Below, one piece after another: positions 25,976-35,870 of a stretch of DNA of 64,000 nt. The notes below the pieces were generated by a model. It did no database searches and had not been told where the DNA came from. It saw only the letters and a list, made by a program, of their open reading frames with translations. Every line of letters begins with the position of its first letter. Position 1 is the stretch's first letter. The translations under genes and the position numbers were made by a program. This stretch comes from Pseudomonas sp. SCB32 (lineage in GTDB: Bacteria > Pseudomonadota > Gammaproteobacteria > Pseudomonadales > Pseudomonadaceae): positions 1,984,001 to 2,048,000 of the forward strand of contig NZ_CP045118.1 of NCBI RefSeq assembly GCF_009189165.1, given 5' to 3'.

Positions 25976-28480
25976 TCAGGCCAGGCTGACCAGTTCGATG
26001 CGCACCGCGCATTTCTTGTAGTCGGTCTGCTTGGAGATCGGGTCGGTGGCGTCCAGCGTGACCTTGTTGATCAGCTTGTTGGCATCGAAGAAGGGCACGA
26101 ACACCAGCCCCTGCGGCGGCTTGTTGCGCCCGCGCGTTTCGATGCGCGCGCGGATTTCGCCGCGCCGGCTGATCACCTTCACCTCGCTGCCGCGGCGCAT
26201 CTTCAGGTCGCGCGCATCGTCGGGGTGCATGTACACCACGGCGTCGGGCACCGCCTTGTACAGTTCCGGCACGCGCTGGGTCATGGAGCCGGTGTGCCAG
26301 TGTTCGAGCACGCGGCCGGTGGCGAGCCAGAACGGGTATTCCTTGTCCGGCGCCTCCGCTGGAGGTTCGTAGGGCAGGGCGAAGATGATCGCCTTCTTGT
26401 CCGGGTAACCGTAGAACTGCAGGCCGCTGCCCTTGGCCACGTAGGGGTCGAGGCCCTCGCGGTAGCGCCAGAGGGTTTCCTTGCCGTCCACCACCGGCCA
26501 GCGCAGGCCGCGGGCCTCGTGGTAAGCGTCGAAGGGCGCGAGGTCGTGGCCGTGGCCTCGGCCGAACTGGGCGTATTCCTCGAACAGGCCCTTCTGGATG
26601 TAGAAGCCGAAGGCCTTGGCCTCGTCGTTGTCGAAGCCCTTGGCGATCTGCTCGGTGCCGAAGGCGTCCACCTGGCCGTTCTTGTAGAGCACCTCATAGA
26701 GCGTCTTGCCCTTGAGCTCCGGCGCCTTGGCCAGCAGCTCGGCGGGCCAGACCTCATCGGTGGTGAAGCGCTTGGAGAATTCCACCAGTTGCCACAGGTC
26801 GGACTTCGCCTCGCCCGGTGCCGCCACCAACTGATGCCAGAACTGCGTGCGGCGCTCGGCGTTGCCGAAGGCGCCTTCCTTTTCCACCCACATGGCGCTG
26901 GGCAGGATGAGATCGGCGGCCTGGGCCGAGACGGTGGGGTAGACGTCGGAGACGATCACGAAGTTTTCCGGGTTGCGCCAGCCCGGCAGGATCTCCTGCA
27001 TGATGTTCGGCCCGGCGTGCATGTTGTTGCAGACCTGGGTCCAGTACACGTTGAGCACGCCGTCCTTGAGCATCCGGCTCTGCTGCACGGCGTGGAAGCC
27101 GACCTTTTCCTGGATGGTGCCGGCGGGCACCTTCCAGATCTTCTCGGCGGTCTCGCGGTGCTTGGGATTGGTCACCACCATGTCGGCCGGCAGGCGGTGG
27201 GCGAAGGTGCCCACCTCGCGCGCGGTGCCGCAGGCCGAGGGCTGGCCGGTGAGGGAGAAGGGGCTGTTGCCCGGCTCGCTGATCTTCCCGGTGAGCAGGT
27301 GGATGTTGTAGATCAGGTTGTTCGCCCAGACCCCACGGGTGTGCTGGTTGAAGCCCATGGTCCAGAAGGACATCACCTTGCGCTTGGGGTCGGCGTACAT
27401 CTCGGCCAGGGCTTTCAGGCGTTCGGCCGGCACGCCGGTTTCCTTGGCGGTACGGTCGAGGGTGTAGGGTTTGACGAAGGCGGCGAACTCCTCGAAGCCG
27501 ATGTCGCTCCAGGTGTTGGCCTTGTCCGCGTTCTTCGCCTTCTTCTCCAGCGGGTCGGTGGGCCGCAGGCCGTAGCCGATGTCTTCGGCGCCATGGGCGA
27601 AGCGGGTGTGCTTGTCGACGAAGTCGCGGTTCACCGCGCCGCTTTCAATGATGTAGTTGGCAATGTAGTTGAGGATGTAGAGGTCGGTCTGCGGCTTGAA
27701 CACCATGGGGATGTCGGCCAGGTCGAAGCTGCGGTGCTCGAAGGTGGACAGCACCGCGACCTTCACCTGCGGGGCGCTCAGGCGCCGGTCGGTGACCCGC
27801 GACCAGAGCACCGGGTGCATCTCGGCCATGTTCGAGCCCCAGAGCACGAAGGTGTCGGTGGCCTCGATGTCGTCGTAGCAGCCCATCGGTTCGTCCATGC
27901 CGAAGGTGCGCATGAAGCCCATCACTGCCGAGGCCATGCAGTGCCGCGCGTTGGGGTCGATGTTGTTGCTGCGCAGGCCGGCCTTGAACAGCTTGTTGGC
28001 GGCGTAGCCTTCCCACACCGTCCACTGCCCGGAGCCGAACATGCCCACCGAGCCCGGCCCCTTGGCCTTGAGCGCGGCCTTGAACTTCTCGGCCATGATG
28101 TCGAAGGCGGCGTCCCAGCTGATCGGCTGGAACTCGCCCTGCTTGTCGAACTTGCCGTCCTTCATGCGCAGCAGCGGGCGGGTCAGGCGATCGCTGCCGT
28201 ACATGATCTTCGACAGGAAGTAGCCCTTCACGCAGTTGATGCCGCGGTTGACCTCGGCCTTGATGTCACCGTGGGTGGCGACCACCTTGCCCTCGCGGGT
28301 GGCGACCATCACGCTGCAGCCGGTGCCGCAGAAGCGGCAAGGCGCCTTGTTCCAGTCCAGCCGGGTCATGTCCGCGTCGGTGACAAGGTTGCTGGCGGAG
28401 CTCAGTATCGGCAGGCCGGCGGCGGCCGCGGCGATGGCGGCTGCGTTGGCCTTGGCGAACTGGCGGCGAGTCAGGTTCAT
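25976..28480 (-). CDS. napA: Periplasmic nitrate reductase, molybdoprotein catalytic subunit
   Basis: 834 residues. The Tat signal [15 protein letters not shown] exports the folded enzyme. The [4Fe-4S] site [12 protein letters not shown] plus INCVKG, the molybdenum-ligand cysteine in ARHCMASA and the bis-MGD-binding regions are intact. It reduces nitrate to nitrite in the periplasm and needs molybdate (modABC) and MoaA-dependent cofactor. Its start overlaps the napD stop by four bases. Confidence 0.97.
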   Translation of the reverse strand: MNLTRRQFAKANAAAIAAAAAGLPILSSASNLVTDADMTRLDWNKAPCRFCGTGCSVMVATREGKVVATHGDIKAEVNRGINCVKGYFLSKIMYGSDRLTRPLLRMKDGKFDKQGEFQPISWDAAFDIMAEKFKAALKAKGPGSVGMFGSGQWTVWEGYAANKLFKAGLRSNNIDPNARHCMASAVMGFMRTFGMDEPMGCYDDIEATDTFVLWGSNMAEMHPVLWSRVTDRRLSAPQVKVAVLSTFEHRSFDLADIPMVFKPQTDLYILNYIANYIIESGAVNRDFVDKHTRFAHGAEDIGYGLRPTDPLEKKAKNADKANTWSDIGFEEFAAFVKPYTLDRTAKETGVPAERLKALAEMYADPKRKVMSFWTMGFNQHTRGVWANNLIYNIHLLTGKISEPGNSPFSLTGQPSACGTAREVGTFAHRLPADMVVTNPKHRETAEKIWKVPAGTIQEKVGFHAVQQSRMLKDGVLNVYWTQVCNNMHAGPNIMQEILPGWRNPENFVIVSDVYPTVSAQAADLILPSAMWVEKEGAFGNAERRTQFWHQLVAAPGEAKSDLWQLVEFSKRFTTDEVWPAELLAKAPELKGKTLYEVLYKNGQVDAFGTEQIAKGFDNDEAKAFGFYIQKGLFEEYAQFGRGHGHDLAPFDAYHEARGLRWPVVDGKETLWRYREGLDPYVAKGSGLQFYGYPDKKAIIFALPYEPPAEAPDKEYPFWLATGRVLEHWHTGSMTQRVPELYKAVPDAVVYMHPDDARDLKMRRGSEVKVISRRGEIRARIETRGRNKPPQGLVFVPFFDANKLINKVTLDATDPISKQTDYKKCAVRIELVSLA

Positions 28481-28794
28481 CGGGCACCTCCGGCCTGGGC
28501 GGGAACGGGTTCGGGGTCGATCTGCGGGTGTTCGGGCGACTCGACGATCTCGTGGTAGATCAGCACCGCGTTGAGTACGCCGGGCAGGTTCTGGATGGCA
28601 TTGAGGTTGTCGAGGATGCTCTGCTCATGCTCGGCTTCGAGTACCACCACCAGCTTGCCCTGGGGGCTCTGTTGATGGACTTCCAGGTGCGGCAGGCGCA
28701 GCAGGTTGGCCTTCACCGCTTCCAGCAGTTCGGGGTGCGTATGCACGATCAGGCTGGCGATCTGGATGCACTCGGGCATCGTGTTTTCAGGCAT
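28477..28794 (-). CDS. napD: NapD chaperone for NapA maturation
   Basis: 105 residues starting [17 protein letters not shown]; an ATG four codons earlier is possible. The ferredoxin-like fold pattern ([13 protein letters not shown], then [22 protein letters not shown]) is that of NapD, which binds the NapA Tat signal and delays export until cofactor is inserted. The C-terminal 20 residues are proline-rich. It overlaps napF by 8 bases and napA by 4. Confidence 0.93.
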   Translation of the reverse strand: MPENTMPECIQIASLIVHTHPELLEAVKANLLRLPHLEVHQQSPQGKLVVVLEAEHEQSILDNLNAIQNLPGVLNAVLIYHEIVESPEHPQIDPEPVPAQAGGAR

Positions 28795-29263
28795 GGGTGG
28801 CCTCACGGGTCAAGTGAATGGCGTTGCCGGGGCAGGGGGCGAGACAGGCGCCGCAGCCGGTGCAGCGTTCGCTATCGAGGCTGGGCAGGGCGGGGCCGCC
28901 GAGCTGCGGCTGGAAGTGGATGGCGCGCGGTTCGCAGCTGTCATCGCAGCTGCGGCAGTGGATGCCGGCCCGGGCCAGGCAGTGCTCGTCGATCTGTGCG
29001 CGCCAGGGGAATGCCGCGCGGCTCAGGTCGAATACAGCGGCTTCGCACATCTGCGCGCAGTCGCCGCACAGGCTGCAACCGGTAAGGCTCAGGTCAAGCT
29101 GCGGATAGCCGCCGTCGCCTATGCGCAGCACCTGCTCCGGGCAGGCGTCGACACAGGCATTGCAGCGGGTGCAGCCTTCAAGGAAATCGCTGGCGGTCCA
29201 TGGTGGGCGACGGACTTCGGACGCACCCCCCAGGCGCCGCAGCAGGGCGCGGCGGGCGAGCAC
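28787..29263 (-). CDS. napF: Ferredoxin-type protein NapF
   Basis: 158 residues beginning with a GTG. It carries four cysteine clusters: CTRCNACVDACP, CSLCGDCAQMC, CRSCDDSCEP and CTGCGACLAPCP, for several [4Fe-4S] centres. NapF helps assemble or supply the iron-sulfur centre of NapA in the cytoplasm. The gene starts 10 bases after napE ends. Confidence 0.93.
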   Translation of the reverse strand: MLARRALLRRLGGASEVRRPPWTASDFLEGCTRCNACVDACPEQVLRIGDGGYPQLDLSLTGCSLCGDCAQMCEAAVFDLSRAAFPWRAQIDEHCLARAGIHCRSCDDSCEPRAIHFQPQLGGPALPSLDSERCTGCGACLAPCPGNAIHLTREATHA

Positions 29264-29273
29264 CAGTGCGCCC

Positions 29274-29441
29274 CTACGACGGCGGGCCAGGCGGCCCGGC
29301 GATCAGCTGGTACATCCACACGATGAAGCCGTAGCCACCGACGATGGCCACCGACAGCAAGGGGAACAGGCAGATCACGAGGAACAGGAACAGCCGGGTT
29401 TCCTTGCTTTTTTCCGCGTCGGCAGCGGTCTTTTCAGTCAT
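29274..29441 (-). CDS. napE: NapE, small membrane protein of the nap operon
   Basis: 55 residues, MTEKTAADAEKSKETRLFLF at the start, then one membrane helix (FLVICLFPLLSVAIVGGYGF) ending in a proline-rich tail. It is the first gene of napEFDABC and has a GGAGG-like site upstream. The family's exact role is unknown. Confidence 0.88.
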   Translation of the reverse strand: MTEKTAADAEKSKETRLFLFLVICLFPLLSVAIVGGYGFIVWMYQLIAGPPGPPS

Positions 29442-29542
29442 GGGGGTCAGCCTCCCGCCAACAATTGGGAATCAGACTAGACCCTGCTTTATGTGTGGGC
29501 AAAGTCGTACAGGCGCTGTTCTTTTTTCCTATAGCGCTTTTC

Positions 29543-29581
29543 GTTCAGCAATGGTTCAGCGGATGGACAGGTTGCGTTCAG
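29543..29581 (+). promoter_or_regulatory. PhoP box array before oprH
   Basis: GTTCAG occurs at 29543, 29554 and 29576, i.e. spaced 11 and 22 bases, so all lie on the same face of the helix. PhoP binds hexamer direct repeats with 11-base spacing. It should induce oprH-phoPQ at low magnesium, including phoPQ autoregulation. The divergent nap operon starts on the other side. Confidence 0.7.
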
Positions 29582-29642
29582 TGGCCCGTCGTTAACCTGC
29601 TCCCCGTCAACAGATCATTGAAGACCTGACGGGAGAATCCCC

Positions 29643-30254
29643 ATGAAAACCATGAAGAAAATCGCCCTCGCCAGCGCCATTCTCGGTGCCTCCGTCGCCG
29701 CCACTGCGGCCAATGCAGCCGATACTTTCGTCGGCATGACCTGGGGCGAAACCAGCAACAACATTCAGAAATCCGATGCGCTGAACCGCAACCTCGACAA
29801 CCCGAATTTCGATAGCGTGATCAACAACAGCAGCACCTGGGGCGTACGCGCCGGCCAGCAGATGGAGCAGGGTCGCTACTACGTCACCTATGAATACGTT
29901 TCCGACACCGACAGTGGCCTGAAGCTGCGCCAGCAGAACCTGCTCGGCAGCTACGACGCCTTCCTGCCGCTGGGTGACAAGGGCACCAAGCTGTTCGGTG
30001 GCGGCACCGCCGGCCTGGTCAAGCTGGAGCAGGACTCCAAGGGCTACAGCCGTGACAGCGACGTCGGTTACGCCATCGGCGTGCAAGCCGGTATCCTCCA
30101 GGAAGTCGGCAAGAACGCCTCTGTCGAAGGTGGCTACCGTTACCTGCGCACCAACGCCAGTACCGAAATGAGTCCGCATGGCGGCGGCAAGGTCGGATCG
30201 CTGGATCTACACAGCAGCTCCCAGCTCTATCTGGGGGCCAACTACTCGTTCTGA
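29643..30254 (+). CDS. oprH: Outer-membrane protein OprH
   Basis: 203 residues with signal MKTMKKIALASAILGASVAA ending ANA, then an eight-stranded barrel ending in LYLGANYSF with the terminal Phe used by the outer-membrane assembly machinery. In P. aeruginosa OprH binds lipopolysaccharide and stabilises the outer membrane under low Mg2+, contributing to polymyxin resistance. First gene of oprH-phoP-phoQ, preceded by a PhoP box array. Confidence 0.95.
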   Translation: MKTMKKIALASAILGASVAATAANAADTFVGMTWGETSNNIQKSDALNRNLDNPNFDSVINNSSTWGVRAGQQMEQGRYYVTYEYVSDTDSGLKLRQQNLLGSYDAFLPLGDKGTKLFGGGTAGLVKLEQDSKGYSRDSDVGYAIGVQAGILQEVGKNASVEGGYRYLRTNASTEMSPHGGGKVGSLDLHSSSQLYLGANYSF

Positions 30255-30309
30255 CCGATACTGCAACCGGGCCATGCTGGCCCGGTTGCCTGATTCAGGG
30301 AGCAAGCGC

Positions 30310-30987
30310 ATGAAATTGCTGGTGGTGGAAGACGAGGCGCTGTTGCGCCATCACTTGTATACCCGGCTTGGCGAACAGGGCCATGTGGTCGATGCCGTCG
30401 CGGATGCCGAAGAGGCGCTGTACCGTGCCAGCGAATACCACCACGACCTGGCGATGGTCGATCTCGGCCTGCCGGGCATGAGTGGCCTGGACCTGATCCG
30501 CGAGTTCCGCAGCCAGGGCAAGACCTTCCCGATCCTCATCCTTACCGCGCGTGGCAACTGGCAGGACAAGGTCGAAGGCCTGGCCGCCGGCGCCGACGAC
30601 TACGTGGTCAAACCCTTCCAGTTCGAAGAGCTGGAGGCGCGCCTGAATGCCCTGTTGCGCCGCGCCAGCGGTTTCGCCCAGTCGAGCATCGAGGCTGGCC
30701 CTCTGCAGCTCGACCTCAACCGCAAGCAGGCGCTGGTCAATGGCGAGTCGTTGCAGCTGACCGCCTTCGAGTACCGCATCCTCGAATACCTCATGCGTCA
30801 TCACCAGCAGGTGGTGGCCAAGGAGCGGCTGATCGAGCAGCTCTACCCCGACGATGACGATCGCGATCCGAACGTGATCGAGGTGCTGGTCGGCCGCCTG
30901 CGCCGCAAGCTGGAGGCGACCTCCGGCTTCAAGCCCATCGATACGGTGCGCGGCCAGGGCTACATCTTCAACGAGTTGTGCAAATGA
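30310..30987 (+). CDS. phoP: Response regulator PhoP
   Basis: 225 residues, OmpR class. The receiver has VVEDEALLRHH, the phospho-Asp in MVDLGLPGMSG, LILTARG and VVKPF; the winged helix has LTAFEYRILEYLM and VLVGRLRRKLEA. It responds to low divalent cations and cationic peptides through PhoQ. It starts 55 bases after oprH. Confidence 0.96.
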   Translation: MKLLVVEDEALLRHHLYTRLGEQGHVVDAVADAEEALYRASEYHHDLAMVDLGLPGMSGLDLIREFRSQGKTFPILILTARGNWQDKVEGLAAGADDYVVKPFQFEELEARLNALLRRASGFAQSSIEAGPLQLDLNRKQALVNGESLQLTAFEYRILEYLMRHHQQVVAKERLIEQLYPDDDDRDPNVIEVLVGRLRRKLEATSGFKPIDTVRGQGYIFNELCK

Positions 30988-32327
30988 TCCGCTCGTTGCG
31001 CCTGCGTCTGATGATCGGCGCGGCGTTGCTGGCCATCCTGTTCATGGCCGCCTTGCTGCCGGCGCTGCAGCGGGCGTTCAGCATCGCCCTGGAAGATGCC
31101 ATCCAGCAGCGCCTGGCGGCCGATGTGGCCACGCTGGTGTCGGCCGCGCGCATCGAGGGCGGGCGCTTGAACATGCCGGACCACCTGCCGGTGGAGGACT
31201 TCAACCTCCCGGAGTCCAAGCTGTTGGGCTACATCTTCGACCAGAAGGGCCAACTGGTCTGGCGCTCCACCTCGGCGCAGGACGAGAGCATCGAGTACAC
31301 GCCCAAGTACGACGGCCTGGTCGATGAGTTCACACGCATCCGCGATCGTTCCGGCCAGTCGTTCTTCGTCTATGACGTGGAAATCGACCTGGTCGGTGGC
31401 AAGCACGCGGCCTACAGCATCGTCACCATGCAGCCGGAGAGCGACTTCCGCGAACTGATGCGGGGTCTGCGTGAGCAGCTCTATGTCTGGCTGGGCGGGG
31501 CGTTGCTGGTGCTGCTGGGGATGCTCTGGCTCGGCCTGAGCTGGGGCTTTCGCTCGATGCGCGGGTTGCGCGCCGAGCTCGATCAGATCGAGGCGGGTGA
31601 GCGCGAGCGCCTGAGCGACGAGCACCCGGACGAAATGCTGCGCCTGACCGGCTCGCTGAACCGACTGCTCGACAGCGAACGCGCCCAGCGCGAACGCTAC
31701 CGCAATTCCCTGGGGGATCTCGCCCATAGCCTGAAAACTCCGCTGGCGGTGCTGCAGGGTGTCAGTGAAAACCTCTCGGCGCAGCCGCAGAATCGCGAGC
31801 AGGTGCAGGTGCTGCAGACCCAGATCGAACGTATGAACCAGCAGATCGGCTTCCAACTGCAGCGCGCCAGCCTGCGCAAGAGTGGGCTGGTTCGCCACCG
31901 GGCGGAGCTCGAACCCTTGCTCGATACCCTTTGTGGCGCGCTGGACAAGGTCTACCGCGACAAGCGCGTGCTGCTGGAGCGCGATATCCCTCCGGGGTTC
32001 GCCTTGCCGGTGGAGCGGGGCGCGCTGCTGGAGATGCTCGGCAACCTGCTGGAGAACGCCTACCGCCTGTGCCTGACGAAAGTGAAGGTCAGCGTCCGCA
32101 AGCAGGGGCGTTTCGTCGAACTCGTCGTCGAGGACGACGGCCCCGGAGTGCCTCCCAGCCAGCGCGAGCGCATCCTCAAGCGCGGCGAACGCCTGGACAC
32201 CCAGCACCCCGGCCAGGGCATCGGTACGGCGGTGGTGAAGGACATCATCGACAGCTACGACGGCGAGCTGGCGCTGGAGGACTCCGAACTGGGTGGGGCG
32301 TGCTTCAGGATTCGCTTGCCGGGATAG
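30984..32327 (+). CDS. phoQ: Sensor histidine kinase PhoQ
   Basis: 447 residues; start codon overlaps the phoP stop (ATGA). Two membrane helices (about residues 10-32 and 165-187) flank the periplasmic sensor domain, followed by a HAMP region, H-box GDLAHSLKTPLAVLQ, N-box LLGNLLENAYRL and G-box VEDDGPGVP. It senses Mg2+ in the periplasm. Confidence 0.96.
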   Translation: MIRSLRLRLMIGAALLAILFMAALLPALQRAFSIALEDAIQQRLAADVATLVSAARIEGGRLNMPDHLPVEDFNLPESKLLGYIFDQKGQLVWRSTSAQDESIEYTPKYDGLVDEFTRIRDRSGQSFFVYDVEIDLVGGKHAAYSIVTMQPESDFRELMRGLREQLYVWLGGALLVLLGMLWLGLSWGFRSMRGLRAELDQIEAGERERLSDEHPDEMLRLTGSLNRLLDSERAQRERYRNSLGDLAHSLKTPLAVLQGVSENLSAQPQNREQVQVLQTQIERMNQQIGFQLQRASLRKSGLVRHRAELEPLLDTLCGALDKVYRDKRVLLERDIPPGFALPVERGALLEMLGNLLENAYRLCLTKVKVSVRKQGRFVELVVEDDGPGVPPSQRERILKRGERLDTQHPGQGIGTAVVKDIIDSYDGELALEDSELGGACFRIRLPG

Positions 32328-32372
32328 CCCACTCAGCCCATGCTCGCAAGCGCCCACGCACCGAAGCCCCTT

Positions 32373-32553
32373 TGCAGGAGCGGGCTATGCCCGCGATCCG
32401 TCGGCAGGGCCGACGGTCAGCCCCGGTGACATTCCTGCCAGCGTATTCCGGCCTGCTGGATTTCGCGGACAAGGTCCGCTCCTACGGGCGATGGTCCGCG
32501 CAATCCTGTAGGAGCGCGCCATGCGTGCGATCGCGGGAATGGCCCGCTCCTAC
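32373..32553. repeat. Cluster of REP hairpins after phoQ
   Basis: Three GCAGGAGC/GTAGGAGC-type hairpins at 32373-32398, about 32461-32486 and 32507-32553 fill the space between the convergent phoQ and AraC genes. Confidence 0.75.
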
Positions 32554-32575
32554 AGGTTGATGCCGTGCCTCCCTG

Positions 32576-33577
32576 TCATTCCCCCTGCTGCGCCCGATAA
32601 GCCCCCGGCGTCAGTCCCGTCCATTTCTTGAACGCCCGGTGGAACGCCGACGGCTCGGAGAACCCGAGCTGGTCGGCAATGTCCTGGATCGACAGCTCAT
32701 CGCGGCCCAGGTAGTAGATCGCCAGGTCGCGGCGCAGCTGATCCTTCAACTCCTGGAAGTTTGGCCCTTCTTCGCGCAGGTGGCGGCGCAGGGTTTGCGG
32801 GCTCATGTGCAGCTGCGCGGCCACCTGTTCCAGGTCCGGCCAGTTGCGGCAGTCGCGGCCGAGCAGGCGGCGGATCTGGCTGGTCAGGCTGTCGCCGCCG
32901 TCGGGGCGGGCGAGCAGGTCGGCGGGGGAGTCCTTGAGGAAGTGCTTGAGGGTGCGCTCGTCCTGCAGCAGCGGCATGTCCAGGTAGCGCGCCGGCAGCA
33001 GCAGGCTGGTGCTCTGGGCAGCGAAACGGCGCGGGCAGGGGAACAGCAGGTCGTACTCGGCCTGGTGCTCAGGCGTCGGGTAGCTGAAGGTGGCTTCCTC
33101 CAGGCGGATGCGCTGGCCGATCAGCCAGCTCGCCAGGCGGTGCCAGATCAGCAGCAGGCTCTCGGCGAGGAAATGGTCAGGGTCGCGCAGGTGGCTCTCG
33201 TCCAGGGTCAGGCGTGCCCAATCGCCCTCGCGCACCAGGCGGATCGCTGGCGCCTCGGGAAACAGGCCGTAGAACAGCGAGCCGCGGCTCAGTGCCTTTT
33301 CCAGGGTCCGGCAGTGGATGATGGCGTTGCACATCATGGCGAAGGTGCCGCGCTTGCTGGGGCTGCTGCCAAAGCCCATGTACTCGTCGTCCAGCGCTTC
33401 CCACAGGCGCTGCATCAGTCGCGTGAACTGGTCGGGGTCGATGCGCGCGCGGGGCTCGTCGAGCACTGCCGGGGCGATGCCGGCGTCGCGCAGCAGGGCC
33501 GCGACGTCCAGGCCCTGGCGCTGTGCGCCCTGCACGGCGGCGCGGATGAAATGGCTGGCGATGGTGCGTTCTCGCAT
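32576..33577 (-). CDS. AraC-family transcriptional regulator
   Basis: 333 residues. An N-terminal arabinose-binding-like domain (about 20-200; FTRLMQRLWEALDDEYMGFG is typical) is followed by a C-terminal AraC helix-turn-helix pair (LEQVAAQLHMSPQTLRRHLRE and LSIQDIADQLGFSEPSAFHRAFKKWTG). It is divergent from dctA with 372 bases between them, so it could control dctA or another gene. RBS AAGGAC is seven bases from the ATG. Confidence 0.92.
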   Translation of the reverse strand: MRERTIASHFIRAAVQGAQRQGLDVAALLRDAGIAPAVLDEPRARIDPDQFTRLMQRLWEALDDEYMGFGSSPSKRGTFAMMCNAIIHCRTLEKALSRGSLFYGLFPEAPAIRLVREGDWARLTLDESHLRDPDHFLAESLLLIWHRLASWLIGQRIRLEEATFSYPTPEHQAEYDLLFPCPRRFAAQSTSLLLPARYLDMPLLQDERTLKHFLKDSPADLLARPDGGDSLTSQIRRLLGRDCRNWPDLEQVAAQLHMSPQTLRRHLREEGPNFQELKDQLRRDLAIYYLGRDELSIQDIADQLGFSEPSAFHRAFKKWTGLTPGAYRAQQGE

Positions 33578-33680
33578 GGGAAGTCCTTGTTGCTCCGTCC
33601 ACGCGTCGTTCGTGCGCGCGGTGTGTCCGGCCGTCCCGGGGCAGGGGGGCCGGGGTCTACAATCTACGGTACGGAGGTCC

Positions 33681-33736
33681 TGGCGGATACCCGCCAGAGG
33701 GCGGGAAATCCGCCAGTCAGGAGGCGGGTTTCCGCC
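33681..33736. promoter_or_regulatory. Three tandem GGCGG palindromes upstream of dctA
   Basis: TGGCGGATACCCGCCA (33681), GGCGGGAAATCCGCC (33700) and GGCGGGTTTCCGCC (33723) repeat every 19-23 bases, 80-145 bases before the sigma-54 -24 element. They are the likely enhancer sites of DctD, the sigma-54 activator of dctA in Pseudomonas. Alternatively they serve the divergent AraC gene. Confidence 0.6.
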
Positions 33737-33812
33737 ATTTTTAGCTGCCGATGTGCCGTGCCTTTTCGTGCAAGTTATTGAAATTAAAGGATTAAATTTG
33801 TTTATAAAGGTC

Positions 33813-33827
33813 TGGCACAGCACTTGC
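33813..33827 (+). promoter_or_regulatory. Sigma-54 promoter of dctA
   Basis: TGGCAC-N5-TTGC, with the GG and GC dinucleotides 12 bases apart as required for RpoN. It is 120 bases before the dctA start. Confidence 0.8.
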
Positions 33828-33949
33828 CATAAGCGTTCAAGGCCTGCCCGTGGGCAGGCCCTGAAAACAAATTCTCCCACTGCAGGGAGATAACGCGTTC
33901 GGTCTTGCGTCCCCTGGCGGGAACGCGGGCCCGTGAGGACAGAGCTGCC

Positions 33950-35254
33950 ATGACCAAGCAACCCTTCTACAATAGCCTGTACGTGCAGGTACTGATCGCC
34001 ATTGCCATCGGTATCGCGCTGGGTCACTTCTACCCCGACACCGCCAAACTGATGAAGCCGTTGGGCGATGGCTTCGTCAAACTGATCAAGATGGCCATCG
34101 CGCCGATCATCTTCTGTACCGTGGTCACCGGCATCGCCGGCATGCAGAACATGAAGGCCGTGGGCAAGACTGGCGGCATGGCGCTGCTGTACTTCGAAAT
34201 CGTTTCCACCATCGCACTGATCATCGGTCTGGTCGTGGTCAACGTCGTGCAGCCGGGCGCCGGCATGCACGCCGATGTCGCCACGCTGACCGCCGAAATG
34301 AACAAGAACGCGGCGCTGACCGGGTTCATTGCGTCCGGCGAGAAGCAGAGCACCATCGACTTCTTCATGAACGTGATCCCAAACACCGTGGTCGGCGCCT
34401 TCGCCAACGGCGACATCCTGCAGGTGCTGTTCTTCTCGGTGCTGTTCGGCTACGCGCTGCACCGCATGGGTGACTACGGCCAGCCGCTGTTCCAGCTCAT
34501 CGAGCGCTTCACCCACGTGATGTTCAACATCATCAACGTGATCATGAAGGTCGCTCCGCTCGGCGCCTTCGGTGCCATGGCCTTCACCATCGGCGCTTAT
34601 GGCCTGGGTTCGCTGGTGCAGCTCGGTCAGCTGATGCTGTGCTTCTACATCACCTGCATCCTCTTCGTGCTGATCGTGCTCGGCAGCATTGCCCGCTACC
34701 ACGGTTTCAGCATCCTGCGCTTCATCTCCTACATCCGTGAGGAGCTGCTGATCGTGCTGGGCACCTCGTCCTCCGAGTCGGCCCTGCCGCGCATGATCGC
34801 CAAGATGGAGAAGTTGGGCGCCGACAAGAGCGTCGTCGGCCTGGTGATTCCCACCGGCTACTCGTTCAACCTGGACGGCACCTCGATCTACCTGACCATG
34901 GCCGCCGTGTTCATCGCCCAGGCCACCGACACGCCGATGGACATCAGCCACCAGATCACCCTGCTGGTGGTGCTGCTGATCGCTTCCAAGGGCGCCGCCG
35001 GCGTCACCGGTTCGGGCTTCATCGTGCTGGCTGCGACCCTCTCCGCCGTGGGCCATCTGCCGGTTGCCGGGCTTGCACTGATCCTGGGCATCGACCGCTT
35101 CATGTCCGAAGCCCGCGCCCTGACCAACCTGGTGGGCAACGGCGTGGCCACCCTGGTGGTCGCCAAGTGGTGCAAGCAGCTCAACGAGAAGACCCTGCAC
35201 GACGAACTGGCCGCCGGCCCGGGCAATTCGGCGGAAGTGCAGCCTTCGCATTGA
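33950..35254 (+). CDS. dctA: C4-dicarboxylate/H+ (Na+) symporter
   Basis: 434 residues of the DAACS (glutamate/dicarboxylate carrier) family with multiple membrane helices. The serine-rich hairpin [13 protein letters not shown] and the substrate site [20 protein letters not shown] are conserved. It takes up succinate, fumarate and malate, preferred carbon sources. Expression should depend on RpoN and DctBD, given the promoter above. Confidence 0.96.
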   Translation: MTKQPFYNSLYVQVLIAIAIGIALGHFYPDTAKLMKPLGDGFVKLIKMAIAPIIFCTVVTGIAGMQNMKAVGKTGGMALLYFEIVSTIALIIGLVVVNVVQPGAGMHADVATLTAEMNKNAALTGFIASGEKQSTIDFFMNVIPNTVVGAFANGDILQVLFFSVLFGYALHRMGDYGQPLFQLIERFTHVMFNIINVIMKVAPLGAFGAMAFTIGAYGLGSLVQLGQLMLCFYITCILFVLIVLGSIARYHGFSILRFISYIREELLIVLGTSSSESALPRMIAKMEKLGADKSVVGLVIPTGYSFNLDGTSIYLTMAAVFIAQATDTPMDISHQITLLVVLLIASKGAAGVTGSGFIVLAATLSAVGHLPVAGLALILGIDRFMSEARALTNLVGNGVATLVVAKWCKQLNEKTLHDELAAGPGNSAEVQPSH

Positions 35255-35307
35255 GTTCGCCCGTGAAAGCTTTGGCCCGGTGAACGTGAAGCATCGGAGC
35301 CTTTCCA

Positions 35308-35333
35308 GCCCGCTCTTTTGAGCGGGCTTTTTT
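35308..35333 (+). terminator. Terminator of dctA
   Basis: GCCCGCT/AGCGGGC hairpin followed by TTTTTT. Confidence 0.85.
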
Positions 35334-35460
35334 ATGGGCGGGTGGTTGAGGGATCGTTGTAGGAGCGTCATGCCGAGGTGTTTTCCCGGTGGGAGCGCAT
35401 TCCGCCGCGATGGATTTCGCGGACAAGGTCCGTTCCTACGAAAGCCCGCCATGCCCTTTG

Positions 35461-35760
35461 CTCTGGCTTTGGCTCTCGAGGACTTCCAGAGAAACGCCCG
35501 CGCACTCCCAGCGCCCCTTCAGGAGGCCGAGTGGAGTCGGGGTTTCAGGGGTTGAGCGGCATGGATGCCGCGAGAGCGTCGTTGGGCCATGGATGGCCCG
35601 TCGACGCGTGCCCCTGAAACTTCGATGGAGCGAGGGGATTTTTCGCCTAAGCGAAAAACCGGATGCAGGGGCAAGACCTTTTGGTTCCTTTTGGGGCCCC
35701 AAAAGGGACTCGCCCGAGGGGGCGAAACAAAATCTCTCAGCACATGCCGAAGCGGCGCAG
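35461..35760 (+). repeat. Structured ~300-bp dispersed element, copy D
   Basis: Complete copy, 300 bases. Same element order as copy C. Its fourth hairpin has an unrelated sequence, CCTTTTGGGG/CCCCAAAAGG, replacing ACTTTGC/GCAAAGT of the other copies with pairing kept. A REP hairpin lies upstream (35408-35440), and a GCGTTATGCGCCCTAC palindrome (35780-35813) and another REP hairpin (35821-35847) lie downstream. The rest of the gene-free interval 35255-35870 holds only the dctA terminator. Confidence 0.85.
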
Positions 35761-35870
35761 ATACACCCAAGCCCAGAAGCGGCGGATAACGCTTGACGCG
35801 TTATGCGCCCTACGAAGAGCTTCGCGGGCATGGCCCGCTCCTACGGTAAGCAGGGGGGCGGGCGTGCGGA

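Noticed and set aside
26225..28558. 777-residue open frame opposite napA
   Set aside because: Antisense shadow of napA with low-complexity composition; napA itself is fully supported by cofactor motifs.
29442..29542. FNR/ANR box (TTGAT-N4-ATCAA) before napE
   Set aside because: Only TTGGGAATCAG near 29467 comes close and lacks the spacing and symmetry.
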